A stretch of DNA of 64,000 bases from Empedobacter sedimenti (GCF_030005555.1 NZ_JASCQG010000006.1:62001-126000), one strand, 5' to 3'. Shown: positions 1-9,443, numbered from the stretch's first letter. Notes: generated by a model not told the origin, from the sequence alone. Made by a program: numbers and translations.

Positions 1-248
1 CTCAAGTAATGGCCTTTGTTGTTTGGCAAATTTTATTGACTTGGATTGTGATTATTCGCTTCGGATATTTACTAAAAGCTTATCCCAATCAAAAGAAAGA
101 TCTCTGGTTAATGTGTTTATTATTGGCTTATTTTATTAGTCAAGGTGTTTTTGAGCCAGATTTAGGTTCAGCTGTTCGTCATAAAATCGGGATTTTGCCG
201 TTAATATATTATTTATTTTATTACGATGATTTCAAAAAAGAAGTTTGA
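1..248 (+). CDS. C-terminal end of a polytopic membrane protein (cut by window start)
   Basis: The reading frame is open from the window edge to a TGA at 246-248. The first in-frame ATG at 9 is therefore probably internal and the gene starts upstream. About 80 residues are visible: a hydrophobic helix, a basic linker with KAYPNQKK, a second helix, the segment FEPDLGSAVRHKIGILPLIY and a short acidic tail. A late 'EPDxGSxxRHK' segment followed by a last hydrophobic stretch resembles the end of large membrane proteins in exopolysaccharide clusters (polymerase or assembly type); this is an impression, not a family assignment. It overlaps the next gene by 23 bp, so the two are probably co-transcribed and the protein likely works in polysaccharide assembly at the inner membrane. 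Confidence 0.55.
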   Translation, partial: QVMAFVVWQILLTWIVIIRFGYLLKAYPNQKKDLWLMCLLLAYFISQGVFEPDLGSAVRHKIGILPLIYYLFYYDDFKKEV

Positions 249-1497
249 TGTAATCAACAACATCTTAATAGTTAGTGTATTATCAACGATTTTTTTTCGC
301 CCAATTTGTACGATACTTATCTTTGTTTATGCACTTTTTAATCTAGTTAATTTAAAACATCTAAAATTTGAGAAGAAAATTCTTCCTTATTTTTTTGTGT
401 TGATTATTCCATTCGCTTTAGAAATTATTTTTCTTTGGAATAATATTGGAGCCTCAAATCTCTTTAAACCAATAGAAAAAGTATTGTCTTTCCTTATTTT
501 TCCTTTGTTTATACTACTAAGTTACAAAAGCTACAATTTGTATAAAATAGCAGATTATTACCGAAAAATCACGACAGTTTTAATTATCTTTTTAATGATT
601 CGTTTCGTAATTATTGCGCCAGATTTTGTAGCAAAGTATTTGAATGGAAATGATCTTTGGGAAATGGGGTATGTTTTTACAAACAGTTTTGGTAATCATG
701 CACCAGGTGTTAATATGAAAGTTGCTTTTTTAGTCATATTAAATCTATATTTTGCGTTAACTCAGTTTCCATCCAAAAAAGTAGCGAACTTTTTGTATTT
801 AACAGGAAGTATAATCGCTTTATTAATCATTAATACAAGACTTTCTTTGGGAAGTTGTATAGTTTGTTGCTTATGTTTATTTATTGCTTTTGCTGTGAAA
901 AAGTATAAAGCAAAAGCTGTTTATTTTGTTGGAATTTTCACGGTTTTGATTGGAGTAATTCTAGCTGTTTTTTTTACTGTTAATCCGTATATGAAGGAAA
1001 AGTATACTAAAGTAACTTTTGCCAATATGGATAAAATTGGGAAATTAGATGAGGTCGAAAATCCAGATGGCGTATTACACAATGCATTGGTAACAAGAGT
1101 TACAATTTGGAAAACTGCTATTGAATTGGGAAATAAAGAAGCTATTTTTGGATATGGTTCTGCCAAAGCAAAAGATGAGTTGTTTCGTTATTATGAAGAA
1201 ACGAATCAACAATTTTTAACAAAATATCAATTTCCAGTTCATAATCAGTTTATTGATTATTATTTGAGGTTTGGAATAATAGGATTTATGGCGTTGCTTT
1301 ATTTTTTTGGAGATGTTTTCAGAATTTCAATTCTATCTAAAAATGCTATTGCATTTTGTTTTACTCTCAATTTTTTCTTCTCAAATTTATTTGATGATTT
1401 TCTCCTGCGTTTTGATGGAATAGTCTTTTGTACAGTATTTATATCGTTGTTTTACGCTTATTATTTAGTTCATTTAAAGAAGAATAAATTTGGATAA
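226..1497 (+). CDS. O-antigen ligase/polymerase family (Wzy_C) membrane protein
   Basis: The 423-aa protein is almost entirely hydrophobic, with roughly ten to twelve predicted membrane helices. One larger hydrophilic loop (about residues 255-345) contains GYGSAKAKDELF and then HNQFIDYYLRFGIIG, the 'HNxxL/D...R.G..G' signature of the Wzy_C superfamily. Members join or polymerise lipid-linked glycans on the periplasmic face of the inner membrane. Length and topology are normal for the family. The start overlaps the upstream membrane-protein gene, and the 3' end overlaps the convergent glycosyltransferase by 59 bp. Whether it acts as ligase or polymerase cannot be told from sequence. Confidence 0.8.
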   Translation: MISKKKFDVINNILIVSVLSTIFFRPICTILIFVYALFNLVNLKHLKFEKKILPYFFVLIIPFALEIIFLWNNIGASNLFKPIEKVLSFLIFPLFILLSYKSYNLYKIADYYRKITTVLIIFLMIRFVIIAPDFVAKYLNGNDLWEMGYVFTNSFGNHAPGVNMKVAFLVILNLYFALTQFPSKKVANFLYLTGSIIALLIINTRLSLGSCIVCCLCLFIAFAVKKYKAKAVYFVGIFTVLIGVILAVFFTVNPYMKEKYTKVTFANMDKIGKLDEVENPDGVLHNALVTRVTIWKTAIELGNKEAIFGYGSAKAKDELFRYYEETNQQFLTKYQFPVHNQFIDYYLRFGIIGFMALLYFFGDVFRISILSKNAIAFCFTLNFFFSNLFDDFLLRFDGIVFCTVFISLFYAYYLVHLKKNKFG

Positions 1498-2551
1498 GCG
1501 AGTTGAAGTTTTTTTCGTTATCGAATTTGCTTTTGCAAATTTCAAAAGCATTTTCGCCCATTTCAAATCGTGTTTTTTCATTTTCAAGTTGTTTGAAATA
1601 AGGTTTTAATTCTTCAATATTTTCAAACAAAAAACCATTTACACCATGTACTACAATATCTTTGTTTCCAATGATATTGGTTGCAACAATTGGTTTTCGG
1701 AACGCCAAAGCTTCAAGTAAAGCGATAGGCAAACCTTCCCATAGCGAAGTTTGCAAAATAGCATCTATTCTATTCAATTGTTCGTAAACTTCGTCGCTGT
1801 TAAACATCCAACCAGTAATTTCTATATTTGGAGCAGTAATCTGAGCATTTAAGTCACCATCACCAATCCATATAAAATTATAATCAGGAAATCGAAGGGC
1901 AATTTCATTGAATAGAGTAGGATTTCTGGCAAATGTAATACGACCAACAAGTCCAAAAGTCAACGTTTTATTCGTAGATCCCTTGCTTTTTTTCTCTAAT
2001 TCGGAAAGATTGATTCCGTTTCGAATCATTAGAGCTTTGCCTAAGGTTTTAGCTATTTCAAATTCTGTATCACCGCATGCAATTGTTGTTCCTCCGAAGA
2101 AAGTTTGCGTGTATTTCTCGATGTTTTTTAGAATAGATTTTGAGTTTTTAGATAAGTCTTTTCTTAAAAATGAATAGCCATGTGGTGTATAAAATAATTT
2201 GTGTTTTTTGAAAGAAATAAAACTTGCCCATCGTCCAATTACACCAGCTTTTGATGAATGTAAATGCACTACATCAGGGTTTATTTGTCTAATAAGTTTA
2301 GCTAATTGATAAGTTGATTTTAAGTCTTTAATTGGATTCAAGTTTTTGACCATTTCAACTTTTATTAACTCAACTTTGCTACCAAAATCTTCTTTTATTT
2401 TTTCAGGTATTATTTCGTTTCGTTTATCGTTGTAGATGATAATTGTCTCGTGCTCTTTCGTTATTTCGTCTTGACTAAAAAAAGAACTCAATCCATTAAA
2501 ATAAGTGTAAACACCACCACCCAAAGCTTCAACAACATGTAAGATTTTCAA
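1439..2551 (-). CDS. glycosyltransferase family 4/1 (GT-B fold)
   Basis: This 370-aa protein starts MKILHVVEALGGGVYTYF, the N-terminal beta-strand and glycine loop of GT-B enzymes. The acceptor domain contains PDVVHLHSSKAGVIGR. The C-terminal donor domain has FGLVGRITFARNP, then SLWEGLPIALLEALAFRKPI, the E-x7-E type nucleotide-sugar site of GT4. It probably transfers a hexose from a nucleotide donor to a lipid-linked saccharide at the cytoplasmic face of the membrane. It is the only minus-strand gene in this polysaccharide cluster and its 3' end runs 59 bp into the O-antigen ligase-family gene. Donor and acceptor sugars are not predictable. Confidence 0.88.
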   Translation of the reverse strand: MKILHVVEALGGGVYTYFNGLSSFFSQDEITKEHETIIIYNDKRNEIIPEKIKEDFGSKVELIKVEMVKNLNPIKDLKSTYQLAKLIRQINPDVVHLHSSKAGVIGRWASFISFKKHKLFYTPHGYSFLRKDLSKNSKSILKNIEKYTQTFFGGTTIACGDTEFEIAKTLGKALMIRNGINLSELEKKSKGSTNKTLTFGLVGRITFARNPTLFNEIALRFPDYNFIWIGDGDLNAQITAPNIEITGWMFNSDEVYEQLNRIDAILQTSLWEGLPIALLEALAFRKPIVATNIIGNKDIVVHGVNGFLFENIEELKPYFKQLENEKTRFEMGENAFEICKSKFDNEKNFNSLIQIYSSLNELNNKRKTTI

Positions 2552-2700
2552 AATTTAATAGACTTGTATTTGTAAGACTTCTTTTTAAAACGATAATTCT
2601 CTGATAAAATTATATCGATATTATCAAGACTCAATATACTAAAATGATTAAAATCGAGTTTAATTAGGAGAAAAAGATTTTGTATTGTTAAACTTATAGA

Positions 2701-4089
2701 ATGTTCAAATTTAGATTTATTCATGTAAAAAATATATTGATTGTACTTGACATTTCAATCTTATTGTTACTTTTTTATCTTTTTTTGAAACTGCAATATA
2801 AGTATTTTTATAGTGTAAATTTAGTTAGTCTTCCAACTATTTCTCAGTTGTTTGACGCGCATTTTAAAGCCATATTTCTTTTGTTGATAACGTGGTTTAT
2901 TATTGCAGATTACATTAAACTTTATTCCATCAAAAGACTCAATTATCTTCGAATTATTTTAAAAAAAATAATTTATCAAACCTTTTTTTTTACAATAATT
3001 GTTGTGACGATTTCTGGTTTAAAGAAGAGTGAATTATTTTCGAATAAATTGATTTTATTTCTTGCTGTAAGTGTCTTTTTTTACCTCTTAATCTCAAGAT
3101 TTGCTACATTTTTTATCACTCGTTACAATTTTGATAGAGGAAGAAATCTAAAAAATATACTCATTGTTGGGCAAAATACTAATACAAAACGTTTGAAACG
3201 CATTTTGCAAGGAAGAAAACATTTTGGATATAAAATTTATGAAGTTTCTAATGAATTTAATATCGAAACCTTTCAGGATATTGTATTGAGTAATGAAATA
3301 AAAGAAGTTTTTATTTCACAAAACGGAATTAGTTCAAATAATGATGAATTAGAAATTATTCATTTCTGCGAAAATAATCATATTGTTGTTAATTATATTC
3401 CTTATTCCTTAAACAATGATTTAGTGAGTTTGGAGATAGATTATATAGACACGCTTCCTATTTTTAAAATCAAGAAATTTCCTTTGGAAGAGATCAATAA
3501 TCAGTTTCTGAAATCTTTTTTTGATGTAACTTTTTCATTATTTATCTGCGTTTTTTTATTAAGTTGGTTGTTCCCGGTTTTAGCATTATTAATCAAGTTA
3601 GATTCTAAAGGTTCGGTCATTTTTAAACAAAAAAGAAGAGGGTTGAATGGAGAAGTTTTTGATTGCTATAAATTTAGAACGATGCGAAATGACGGTACAA
3701 ATTCTATAAAAGCAACTATTGTTAATGATAAAAGAATTACAAAAGTTGGTCATTTTTTAAGAAAAACAAGTCTAGACGAATTACCACAATTTATTAACGT
3801 CCTGAATGGAGATATGTCTATTGTAGGACCTCGACCGCATATGATTTCTCAAGATAATTATTATAGTGATATCATAAAAAAATATAATCTTCGTAATTAC
3901 GTAAAACCAGGAATTACAGGTTTAGCACAAGTAAAGGGCTTTAGAGGAGCTGTAGATTGTGATAAAGACATGGAGGGTAGGATAGAAACTGATATTTTTT
4001 ATGTCAGAAATTGGTCTATTTTATTAGATTTTCAGATTATATATCAAACAATGATTTTAATTCTCAAAGGAGATGAAAATGCTATATAA
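2701..4089 (+). CDS. exopolysaccharide polyprenyl-phosphate glycosylphosphotransferase (WcaJ/WbaP-like)
   Basis: At 462 aa this has the full-length architecture: about four N-terminal membrane helices (residues 10-145), a Rossmann-like middle region beginning NILIVGQN, another membrane segment near 275-300, and a C-terminal bacterial sugar-transferase domain. The latter shows KRRGLNGEVFDCYKFRTM, LRKTSLDELPQFINVLNGD, SIVGPRPHM and VKPGITGLAQVKG. The enzyme transfers a sugar-1-phosphate from UDP-sugar to undecaprenyl phosphate, the first step of capsule or O-unit assembly. It is divergent from the glycosyltransferase across a 149-bp gap and ends at a hairpin just after the stop. Confidence 0.93.
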   Translation: MFKFRFIHVKNILIVLDISILLLLFYLFLKLQYKYFYSVNLVSLPTISQLFDAHFKAIFLLLITWFIIADYIKLYSIKRLNYLRIILKKIIYQTFFFTIIVVTISGLKKSELFSNKLILFLAVSVFFYLLISRFATFFITRYNFDRGRNLKNILIVGQNTNTKRLKRILQGRKHFGYKIYEVSNEFNIETFQDIVLSNEIKEVFISQNGISSNNDELEIIHFCENNHIVVNYIPYSLNNDLVSLEIDYIDTLPIFKIKKFPLEEINNQFLKSFFDVTFSLFICVFLLSWLFPVLALLIKLDSKGSVIFKQKRRGLNGEVFDCYKFRTMRNDGTNSIKATIVNDKRITKVGHFLRKTSLDELPQFINVLNGDMSIVGPRPHMISQDNYYSDIIKKYNLRNYVKPGITGLAQVKGFRGAVDCDKDMEGRIETDIFYVRNWSILLDFQIIYQTMILILKGDENAI

Positions 4090-4093
4090 TAAA

Positions 4094-4121
4094 AAACCCT
4101 TCATCATTTGACAAAGGGTTT
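4094..4121. terminator. bidirectional hairpin after the glycosylphosphotransferase gene
   Basis: An 8-bp stem (AAACCCTT pairing with AAGGGTTT) encloses a 12-nt loop between two convergent genes. A-rich sequence lies on the left and no long T tract on the right, so it looks stronger for the minus-strand gene. Confidence 0.55.
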
Positions 4122-4166
4122 CCCGAAATAATTCGAAAAATATATTTTTATACAGACATGGATAAA

Positions 4167-4355
4167 TTATCTGTCGTATCTTTTTTCATTTTCGGTTCCA
4201 AAACTAGCGATTTTCATTAACCACCATCCCATTAATGCACATCCAACGAATGTAAATAACCATCCGAAGATAACACCAACCGGAGATAATAAATTTTCAA
4301 AAGTCCATTTGAAAATATCACCAATCGCAAAAAATAAATCAGTTATAACTCCCAT
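4167..4355 (-). CDS. small membrane protein, DUF6341-like
   Basis: This 62-aa protein has two short hydrophobic segments joined by SPVGVIFGW and a charged C-terminus (ENEKRYDR). Size, composition and position beside a DUF6427-type membrane protein match the DUF6341 family of Flavobacteriia as I remember it; I cannot search to confirm. The function is unknown. It is divergent from the next gene with only 40 bp between the two start codons, so the two promoters must share or overlap that gap. Confidence 0.65.
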   Translation of the reverse strand: MGVITDLFFAIGDIFKWTFENLLSPVGVIFGWLFTFVGCALMGWWLMKIASFGTENEKRYDR

Positions 4356-4395
4356 ATTCTAGTTTATTGCTTAATTTGCATCAAAGTTAATTAAA

Positions 4396-5340
4396 ATGTT
4401 GGTTAATCTACTTGACAAACGAAATTTTTTTATACAGATTTTTATCATTGTACTGTTTTTTGTGCTAGGAGCAACAAATTTTAACAGTATTAATCTGAGC
4501 AATTTAGAAAAAACAGGTGTATTTCTTACTTTACTTACAATTGGTTTTGTAGGATATATCGACAATACAAACGAATTAATAAGTAAATCATCCTATCCTA
4601 CCTATTTTTATATATTATGGTTAATGCCTTTTATTGGAGGATTACTGGATTACAGAATAGCAGGTAGTTTGTTACTTGTAACTTATGTAACGGCTAAATT
4701 ATTATACTTTGAATCAGAAAAGAATGAGATATTCAATGCATTTGACATTGGGCTTTTCATGAGTTTCGCAATATTATTAAGTCCTCCCTTAATTTTTTTA
4801 GGATTAGTTGTATTTACGTACTTTTTAACATTAAGAGCAGTAGAACCGAAAATTCCAATTTTAGGATTTTTAGGATTTTTAGTGCCAATTCTTATTGTAG
4901 CACAAGTAAGTTATTTGTTGGACTATTATTTTATGTTCAACTTTTACAAAGAACAATTAATGTTGACAATGGTTCATTTTGAGTTGAAACAACTTTTTTT
5001 AGCTCCATTGTTCATTATATTGATTATTTCTTCAATTCATCATTTCAAGAATATAAATAAATTAACAGCGCAGAAAAAAAGAGCTTTTGTATTAGTACAT
5101 TTAATGTTTTTAGCGATACTTATAACATTTGTTTTATACGGAGGAAATAATGATACTTATTTAGCATTCTTAGCATTTAGTGTAATGATTATGCTAACAA
5201 GATATTTTAGCGAAAGTAAACCCAAAATAGAGTGGTTAAACGAAGCTCTACTTTGGGTTTATATGATTTGTTTGTTACTCTATAATTTTTATGATAGAAT
5301 CCCTCGATTCTTCTCCCTGATTACGGAGGTAAGTTTTTAA
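4396..5340 (+). CDS. polytopic membrane protein, DUF6427-like
   Basis: The 314-aa protein has about eight to nine hydrophobic helices and very few charged residues between them. The N-terminus MLVNLLDKRNFFIQ and overall pattern resemble DUF6427, a Bacteroidota membrane family of unknown function usually found beside DUF6341 and purine/pyrimidine salvage genes. No catalytic motif is visible. Its 3' end overlaps the convergent lpxH gene by 66 bp. Confidence 0.65.
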   Translation: MLVNLLDKRNFFIQIFIIVLFFVLGATNFNSINLSNLEKTGVFLTLLTIGFVGYIDNTNELISKSSYPTYFYILWLMPFIGGLLDYRIAGSLLLVTYVTAKLLYFESEKNEIFNAFDIGLFMSFAILLSPPLIFLGLVVFTYFLTLRAVEPKIPILGFLGFLVPILIVAQVSYLLDYYFMFNFYKEQLMLTMVHFELKQLFLAPLFIILIISSIHHFKNINKLTAQKKRAFVLVHLMFLAILITFVLYGGNNDTYLAFLAFSVMIMLTRYFSESKPKIEWLNEALLWVYMICLLLYNFYDRIPRFFSLITEVSF

Positions 5341-6102
5341 TTCGAAATTATTTCCATCAAAAACACCGTAAGTAAAGTAATTGATCCAATCGCCCAAATT
5401 AATATGACGCGCTTTACCAATGGCAATTTCCATTGGTAAATGGCGATGTCCGTAAACAAGATAATCGTAATATTTTCTGTTCAATTGTTTGCGGCTATAC
5501 ATAATTAACCACTCGTTTTCAACACCAAGAAAATTGACATCTTCGTCGCCCGAAATCATTTTATTTTTTCGAGAAACAGTAATACCTAACCACATCGCTA
5601 AATCTGGATGAAGTAGATAAAAAAGGAATTGACAAACTTTGTTTGTAAACACCTTTTTCATGCGTTTGTAGCCTTTATCACCAGGACCTTTTCCATCGCC
5701 ATGAACAATGAAAAACTCTTTTTCATTAATAATAAAATCTTGCTTATCACGAAAAACAATTGCATTGATTTGTTCTTCCAAATAATCTTTCATCCACAAA
5801 TCATGATTTCCAACAAAAAAATAAATTGGAATACCACGATCCGAAATTTCAGATAGTTTACCTAAAACACGAACAAAACCTTTCGGAACAACATGTTTAT
5901 ATTCAAACCAAAAATCGAACAAATCGCCAATCAGAAATAAAACACCACAATCGTCTTTTATTTCATCAAGCCATTGTACAAACAATTTTTCGCGTACCAA
6001 GCTATCTTTCTCGTTTGGCGCACCAAAATGATGATCCGAAGAAAAATAGGCTTTTTTGCCAGCTTCTAATTGAATTTTTATTGGTTGTCCTCCGCTAACC
6101 AT
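5275..6102 (-). CDS. lpxH: UDP-2,3-diacylglucosamine diphosphatase (LpxH-like metallophosphoesterase)
   Basis: The 275-aa protein carries the calcineurin-like metal-binding motifs in order: SSDHHFG (residues 21-27), GDLFDFW (59-65), GNHD (98-101), a VHGDG and a YGHRH near the C-terminus. DLFDFWFEYKHVVPKG is typical of LpxH, which hydrolyses UDP-2,3-diacylglucosamine to lipid X in lipid A synthesis at the inner membrane. The ATG start lies 25 bp inside queD, so translation is probably coupled. Family N-termini usually begin nearer IKIQLEAGKK (residue 8), but only ATA/ATT codons are available there. A related UDP-sugar hydrolase role is less likely. Confidence 0.85.
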   Translation of the reverse strand: MVSGGQPIKIQLEAGKKAYFSSDHHFGAPNEKDSLVREKLFVQWLDEIKDDCGVLFLIGDLFDFWFEYKHVVPKGFVRVLGKLSEISDRGIPIYFFVGNHDLWMKDYLEEQINAIVFRDKQDFIINEKEFFIVHGDGKGPGDKGYKRMKKVFTNKVCQFLFYLLHPDLAMWLGITVSRKNKMISGDEDVNFLGVENEWLIMYSRKQLNRKYYDYLVYGHRHLPMEIAIGKARHINLGDWINYFTYGVFDGNNFELKTYLRNQGEESRDSIIKIIE

Positions 6103-6530
6103 TCTGCGTAAGAATTATCAGTTTCATGTAATTTCAAGGCCACTAATTCGATATTCTCGGGTAATAATGGCTTTATTTTATCTACAATCCACAAAATCAT
6201 ATTTTCTGCAGATGGTTGATAATTTGTAAACACAACATTGTGCCCTTCTGACAATAATTTTTCACCTAAACTTTTATGAGGCGAATTTTCGTTCAATAAA
6301 ATAGCGTGATCAAAAAGATTGACAATTTCTTTGTTAATAATCTTCTTCAAGTCACCAAAATCCATTACCATTCCAAGTTTCACATCGTTTATATCTTCTG
6401 ATGGGATTCCCTTTATTGTAACAAATAATTTGTAAGAATGTCCGTGTATATTTTTACACTTTCCGTCGTAACCATATAAGGCATGTGCAGTTTCGAACGT
6501 AAAAGCTTTTGTAAGTCGAATGATTTTCAT
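6078..6530 (-). CDS. queD: 6-carboxytetrahydropterin synthase QueD / PTPS family
   Basis: At 150 aa this is normal PTPS length. FETAHALYGYDGKC and NIHGHSYKL supply the zinc ligands His16, His29 and His31 and the probable catalytic Cys25. VMDFGDLKKIIN and a late LKLHETDNSYAEW complete the signature. QueD converts dihydroneopterin triphosphate to 6-carboxytetrahydropterin for queuosine synthesis. It overlaps the downstream lpxH and is divergent from the comF-type gene across 34 bp. A role in another pterin pathway cannot be excluded. Confidence 0.9.
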   Translation of the reverse strand: MKIIRLTKAFTFETAHALYGYDGKCKNIHGHSYKLFVTIKGIPSEDINDVKLGMVMDFGDLKKIINKEIVNLFDHAILLNENSPHKSLGEKLLSEGHNVVFTNYQPSAENMILWIVDKIKPLLPENIELVALKLHETDNSYAEWLAEDNQ

Positions 6531-6556
6531 TAAATTTAGTACTAAACTTTAATTTG

Positions 6557-6564
6557 CAAAGGTA
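6557..6564 (-). promoter_or_regulatory. Bacteroidota-type -7 element for queD
   Basis: Reading the minus strand, TACCTTTG fits the TAnnTTTG consensus and lies 26 bp upstream of the queD start. It directly abuts the ATG of the divergent ComF gene at 6565. No TTG at ideal -33 spacing was found. Confidence 0.5.
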
Positions 6565-7230
6565 ATGGAAATCAAAACAATCGTAAATTCTTTGGTTGAT
6601 TTATTTTTTCCGATGCGTTGTTTGGATTGTCAAGACATCATTCAACCTTCGCAGTTTCTGTGTGTTTCGTGCAGTTCTAAGTTGCCTTTTACACATTGGC
6701 AGTTCGATCAAAATAATCATGCATTTAGTCAATTAAAAAATCTTTGTGGAGTAGAAGAAGCTTTTTCATTGCTTCATTTTAAGAGTCATAACGCAACACA
6801 AATGATTTTGCATGAGATGAAATATAGAAATCGTCCAGAAATTGGGATCGATTTAGCGCAGTTAATTAAGTTTAATTTGAGTGATTATGACGGAATAATT
6901 CCAATTCCTTTGCATCCAAAACGATTAAAAATAAGAGGTTATAATCAAGTTGAAGACTTTGCGCGAACATTGGCAGAAATCAATCAAATTAATTATTATT
7001 CGGATGGTTTAATTAGAACAAAATATAATCATTCGCAAGTGAATGAAGATAAAAAGCATCGATTAGAGAATTTGAAAGATTCGTTTCAAATCAATCCAAA
7101 TCTAAAACAAGGGCACTATATTTTGATTGATGATGTCTTAACCACTGGTGCTACAATTGCTTCGGCTGTTAAACAATTTAATCTTTCAGAAAATTTTAAG
7201 ATAAGTGTAATAACCATTGCTTGTGCTTAA
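6565..7230 (+). CDS. ComF family phosphoribosyltransferase-like protein
   Basis: This 221-aa protein has an N-terminal zinc-ribbon-like pair (CLDC at about 18-21 and CVSC near 34-37), then a type I PRTase fold with PIPLHPKRLKIRGYNQ and the PRPP loop ILIDDVLTTGAT near residue 190. ComF proteins are cytosolic and support natural transformation by binding PriA or helping single-stranded DNA processing in studied species. It is followed after 27 bp by the Ig-like lipoprotein gene. Confidence 0.9.
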   Translation: MEIKTIVNSLVDLFFPMRCLDCQDIIQPSQFLCVSCSSKLPFTHWQFDQNNHAFSQLKNLCGVEEAFSLLHFKSHNATQMILHEMKYRNRPEIGIDLAQLIKFNLSDYDGIIPIPLHPKRLKIRGYNQVEDFARTLAEINQINYYSDGLIRTKYNHSQVNEDKKHRLENLKDSFQINPNLKQGHYILIDDVLTTGATIASAVKQFNLSENFKISVITIACA

Positions 7231-7257
7231 TAACAAGCTTTTTCTTAACTTGCACGC

Positions 7258-9018
7258 ATGAATAAGACGACTCGTTTATCGCTTTTACTATTAACCATTT
7301 TTGTTGTTATTTCTTGTGCAAGACAAGGAACACCAACAGGAGGACCAAAGGACGAAACGCCACCAGTTTTTATAAAAGCTGATCCAGATACACTTGCAAC
7401 AAATGTTGATGTTAATTTGCAAGAGGCAATTATCAATTTTGACGAATATATTGTACTGAAAGATTACAGCAAAAATGTTGTAGTTTCTCCATCGTTTCAG
7501 ACTCCGCCAATTGTTTCTCCACAAGCATTGGCAAAGAAATACATTTCGATAAAGTTTCAAGAACCATTGCTACCAAATACAACGTATAGTTTCAATTTTG
7601 GAGATGCAGTTCAAGATTTTAATGAAAACAATAAGTTATCAAATTATCAATATGTCTTTTCTACAGGAAATTTTATCGATTCGTTGAAAGTTTCAGGACA
7701 TGTAAATTCTTCTTACGATTTTACAATTCCGGAGAAAGTTTTAGTAGGATTATATAAAATGGACGATACGTACAAAGATAGTATTGTGATGCAAAAAAAG
7801 CCTTATTACATTGCCAGAGCTAATGAGAAAGGTGAATATCAACTGAACTATTTAGCTGCTGGTAAGTATAAATTGATTGCATTTGAAGATAAAGTAGAAA
7901 ATGTACAGTTTGATTACGGGAAAGAAAAATTTGCGTTTATTAATGACCCAGTTGAGTTATCTGAAAACAAACAAATTAATTTGAACTTATACAATCAAAA
8001 ACCAAGTTATCGTAAACCAGAAGCTACTTTTAAAGGAAATGGATTGATTGTTTTCAAAACAATAGGAGCAACGGACAAAGTTAATATAACATCGATTACG
8101 AAAGATTTTACAACAGCTAAAATTCAGGCTTTTCCCGAAAAAGATTCAATTAATTTTTGGTTCAATCCTAAAGTTGATACGATAATGGCTAAATCAACTC
8201 GTTTGAAATTTAAAGTTCAACACAAAGATAAAGAAGATGAAGTAACGGTTTTGTACAACAAACCAACAGAAGAATATAAGTTGGAATTTAAACCAATGAA
8301 TGATCAAAAATTAGCACCAAATAAAGCTTTTATTTTACAAGCTTCTGCACCGATTGTTTCTATTGATGCTTCTAAAATTCATGTTTTTAAAGACACAACA
8401 GAAATTCCTTTTAAAGCAAAAATAGATTCGACAAATAATCAAAATGTGTTATTTAGTTTTGACAAAGCATTGGATGATAAACTTGAAGTCAATATTTATC
8501 CTAAAGCATTAACTGATATTTTAGGAGAAAAAAATGATACGTTAGCTTATCCAATAAAAATGGGCACGCGCGGAGATTTTGGTCATTTAAAATTAGCAGT
8601 TCAGAATGTACCAACAAAGCCATTTATTTTACAATTACTAAAGACAGATAAAGATTTTACAGTTTTAGATGAATCTTATAATCAGCCTGGTAAAAATTAT
8701 TTTGAGTTCAATTTTATTGAACCAGGAGAATATTTATTCCGATTATTAGTAGATGAAAATGGAAACGGAAAGTGGGATTCTGGAGATTTCTTAACTGCAA
8801 TTCAACCAGAACCAATTTATCTATATCCGGCACCAATCAAAATTAGAGCGATGTGGGATGCTTCAGAAACTTGGGTTTTAGGAGAGGCTAATCAGCCCGT
8901 AACTTTACCTAGTGATGAAAAAGATTCAGACAAAAATAGAATTCGTCGAGGAGATTTGAAAGAAGATGAAGAGAGATCGATCAGACGTAATCAAACTACT
9001 GAAAATAAAAAGAATTAA
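7258..9018 (+). CDS. Ig-like domain lipoprotein (SbsA Ig-like family)
   Basis: The 586-aa protein has a lipoprotein signal (MNKTTRLSLLLLTIFVVISC, lipidated Cys20) followed by ARQGTPTGGPKDETPP, a start typical of a conserved Bacteroidota Ig-like surface lipoprotein. An N-terminal Ig-like domain (about 35-135, PDTLATNVD through NTTYSFNFG) is followed by beta-rich repeats and a region with DENGNGKWDSGDFL near 500. The last 35 residues are highly charged. It is probably anchored in the outer membrane; its role is unknown. It ends 3 bp before a convergent gene. Confidence 0.8.
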   Translation: MNKTTRLSLLLLTIFVVISCARQGTPTGGPKDETPPVFIKADPDTLATNVDVNLQEAIINFDEYIVLKDYSKNVVVSPSFQTPPIVSPQALAKKYISIKFQEPLLPNTTYSFNFGDAVQDFNENNKLSNYQYVFSTGNFIDSLKVSGHVNSSYDFTIPEKVLVGLYKMDDTYKDSIVMQKKPYYIARANEKGEYQLNYLAAGKYKLIAFEDKVENVQFDYGKEKFAFINDPVELSENKQINLNLYNQKPSYRKPEATFKGNGLIVFKTIGATDKVNITSITKDFTTAKIQAFPEKDSINFWFNPKVDTIMAKSTRLKFKVQHKDKEDEVTVLYNKPTEEYKLEFKPMNDQKLAPNKAFILQASAPIVSIDASKIHVFKDTTEIPFKAKIDSTNNQNVLFSFDKALDDKLEVNIYPKALTDILGEKNDTLAYPIKMGTRGDFGHLKLAVQNVPTKPFILQLLKTDKDFTVLDESYNQPGKNYFEFNFIEPGEYLFRLLVDENGNGKWDSGDFLTAIQPEPIYLYPAPIKIRAMWDASETWVLGEANQPVTLPSDEKDSDKNRIRRGDLKEDEERSIRRNQTTENKKN

Positions 9019-9021
9019 TTC

Positions 9022-9438
9022 TTAATATTCTGGTGCTAAGTAAATAAAAGGAGAAACAGGTATGTTTCTTAGGATTGAATAAACTAGTAAAAAAATTAAA
9101 AAATAAGAAGCAAATTTGGGCGGAATACTTAGTCCTGAATTTGCTTTTTTGTTGCCTAAAATCCAAACTTCAATAAGAATATAGTAAACATATCCACATA
9201 AAAATAAAGCAAACGGAAGCATAATATTATATCGTAACGATTGAAGAATTTGCCCGTGTAGCAATAAAGAAAATGCACGTTGCCCTCCACAACCAGGACA
9301 CCAAAATCCAGTAACAGAGTGAAACATGCATTTTATTGTAAACGGACTTTGGTTGTGATAAAAACTATAAAAGTAAATAACAATTAATATCGGAAGAATA
9401 ATAGCTATTCCGTAAACCAAAATCCGTTTCATTATCAT
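9022..9438 (-). CDS. DUF2752 membrane protein
   Basis: The 138-aa protein has three to four hydrophobic segments and the DUF2752 signature CMFHSVTGFWCPGCGGQRA around residues 36-54, a CxxCGG element after an aromatic-rich loop. Function is unknown for the family. The start is 5 bp after the stop of the upstream CCC-motif protein, an arrangement suggesting joint expression; these two families commonly sit together in Flavobacteriia. Confidence 0.85.
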   Translation of the reverse strand: MIMKRILVYGIAIILPILIVIYFYSFYHNQSPFTIKCMFHSVTGFWCPGCGGQRAFSLLLHGQILQSLRYNIMLPFALFLCGYVYYILIEVWILGNKKANSGLSIPPKFASYFLIFLLVYSILRNIPVSPFIYLAPEY

Positions 9439-9443
9439 ATTAT

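Noticed and set aside
226-2551. Frameshift or fusion between the O-antigen ligase-family gene and the glycosyltransferase
   Set aside because: The two are on opposite strands with a 59-bp convergent overlap; both proteins have complete family ends.
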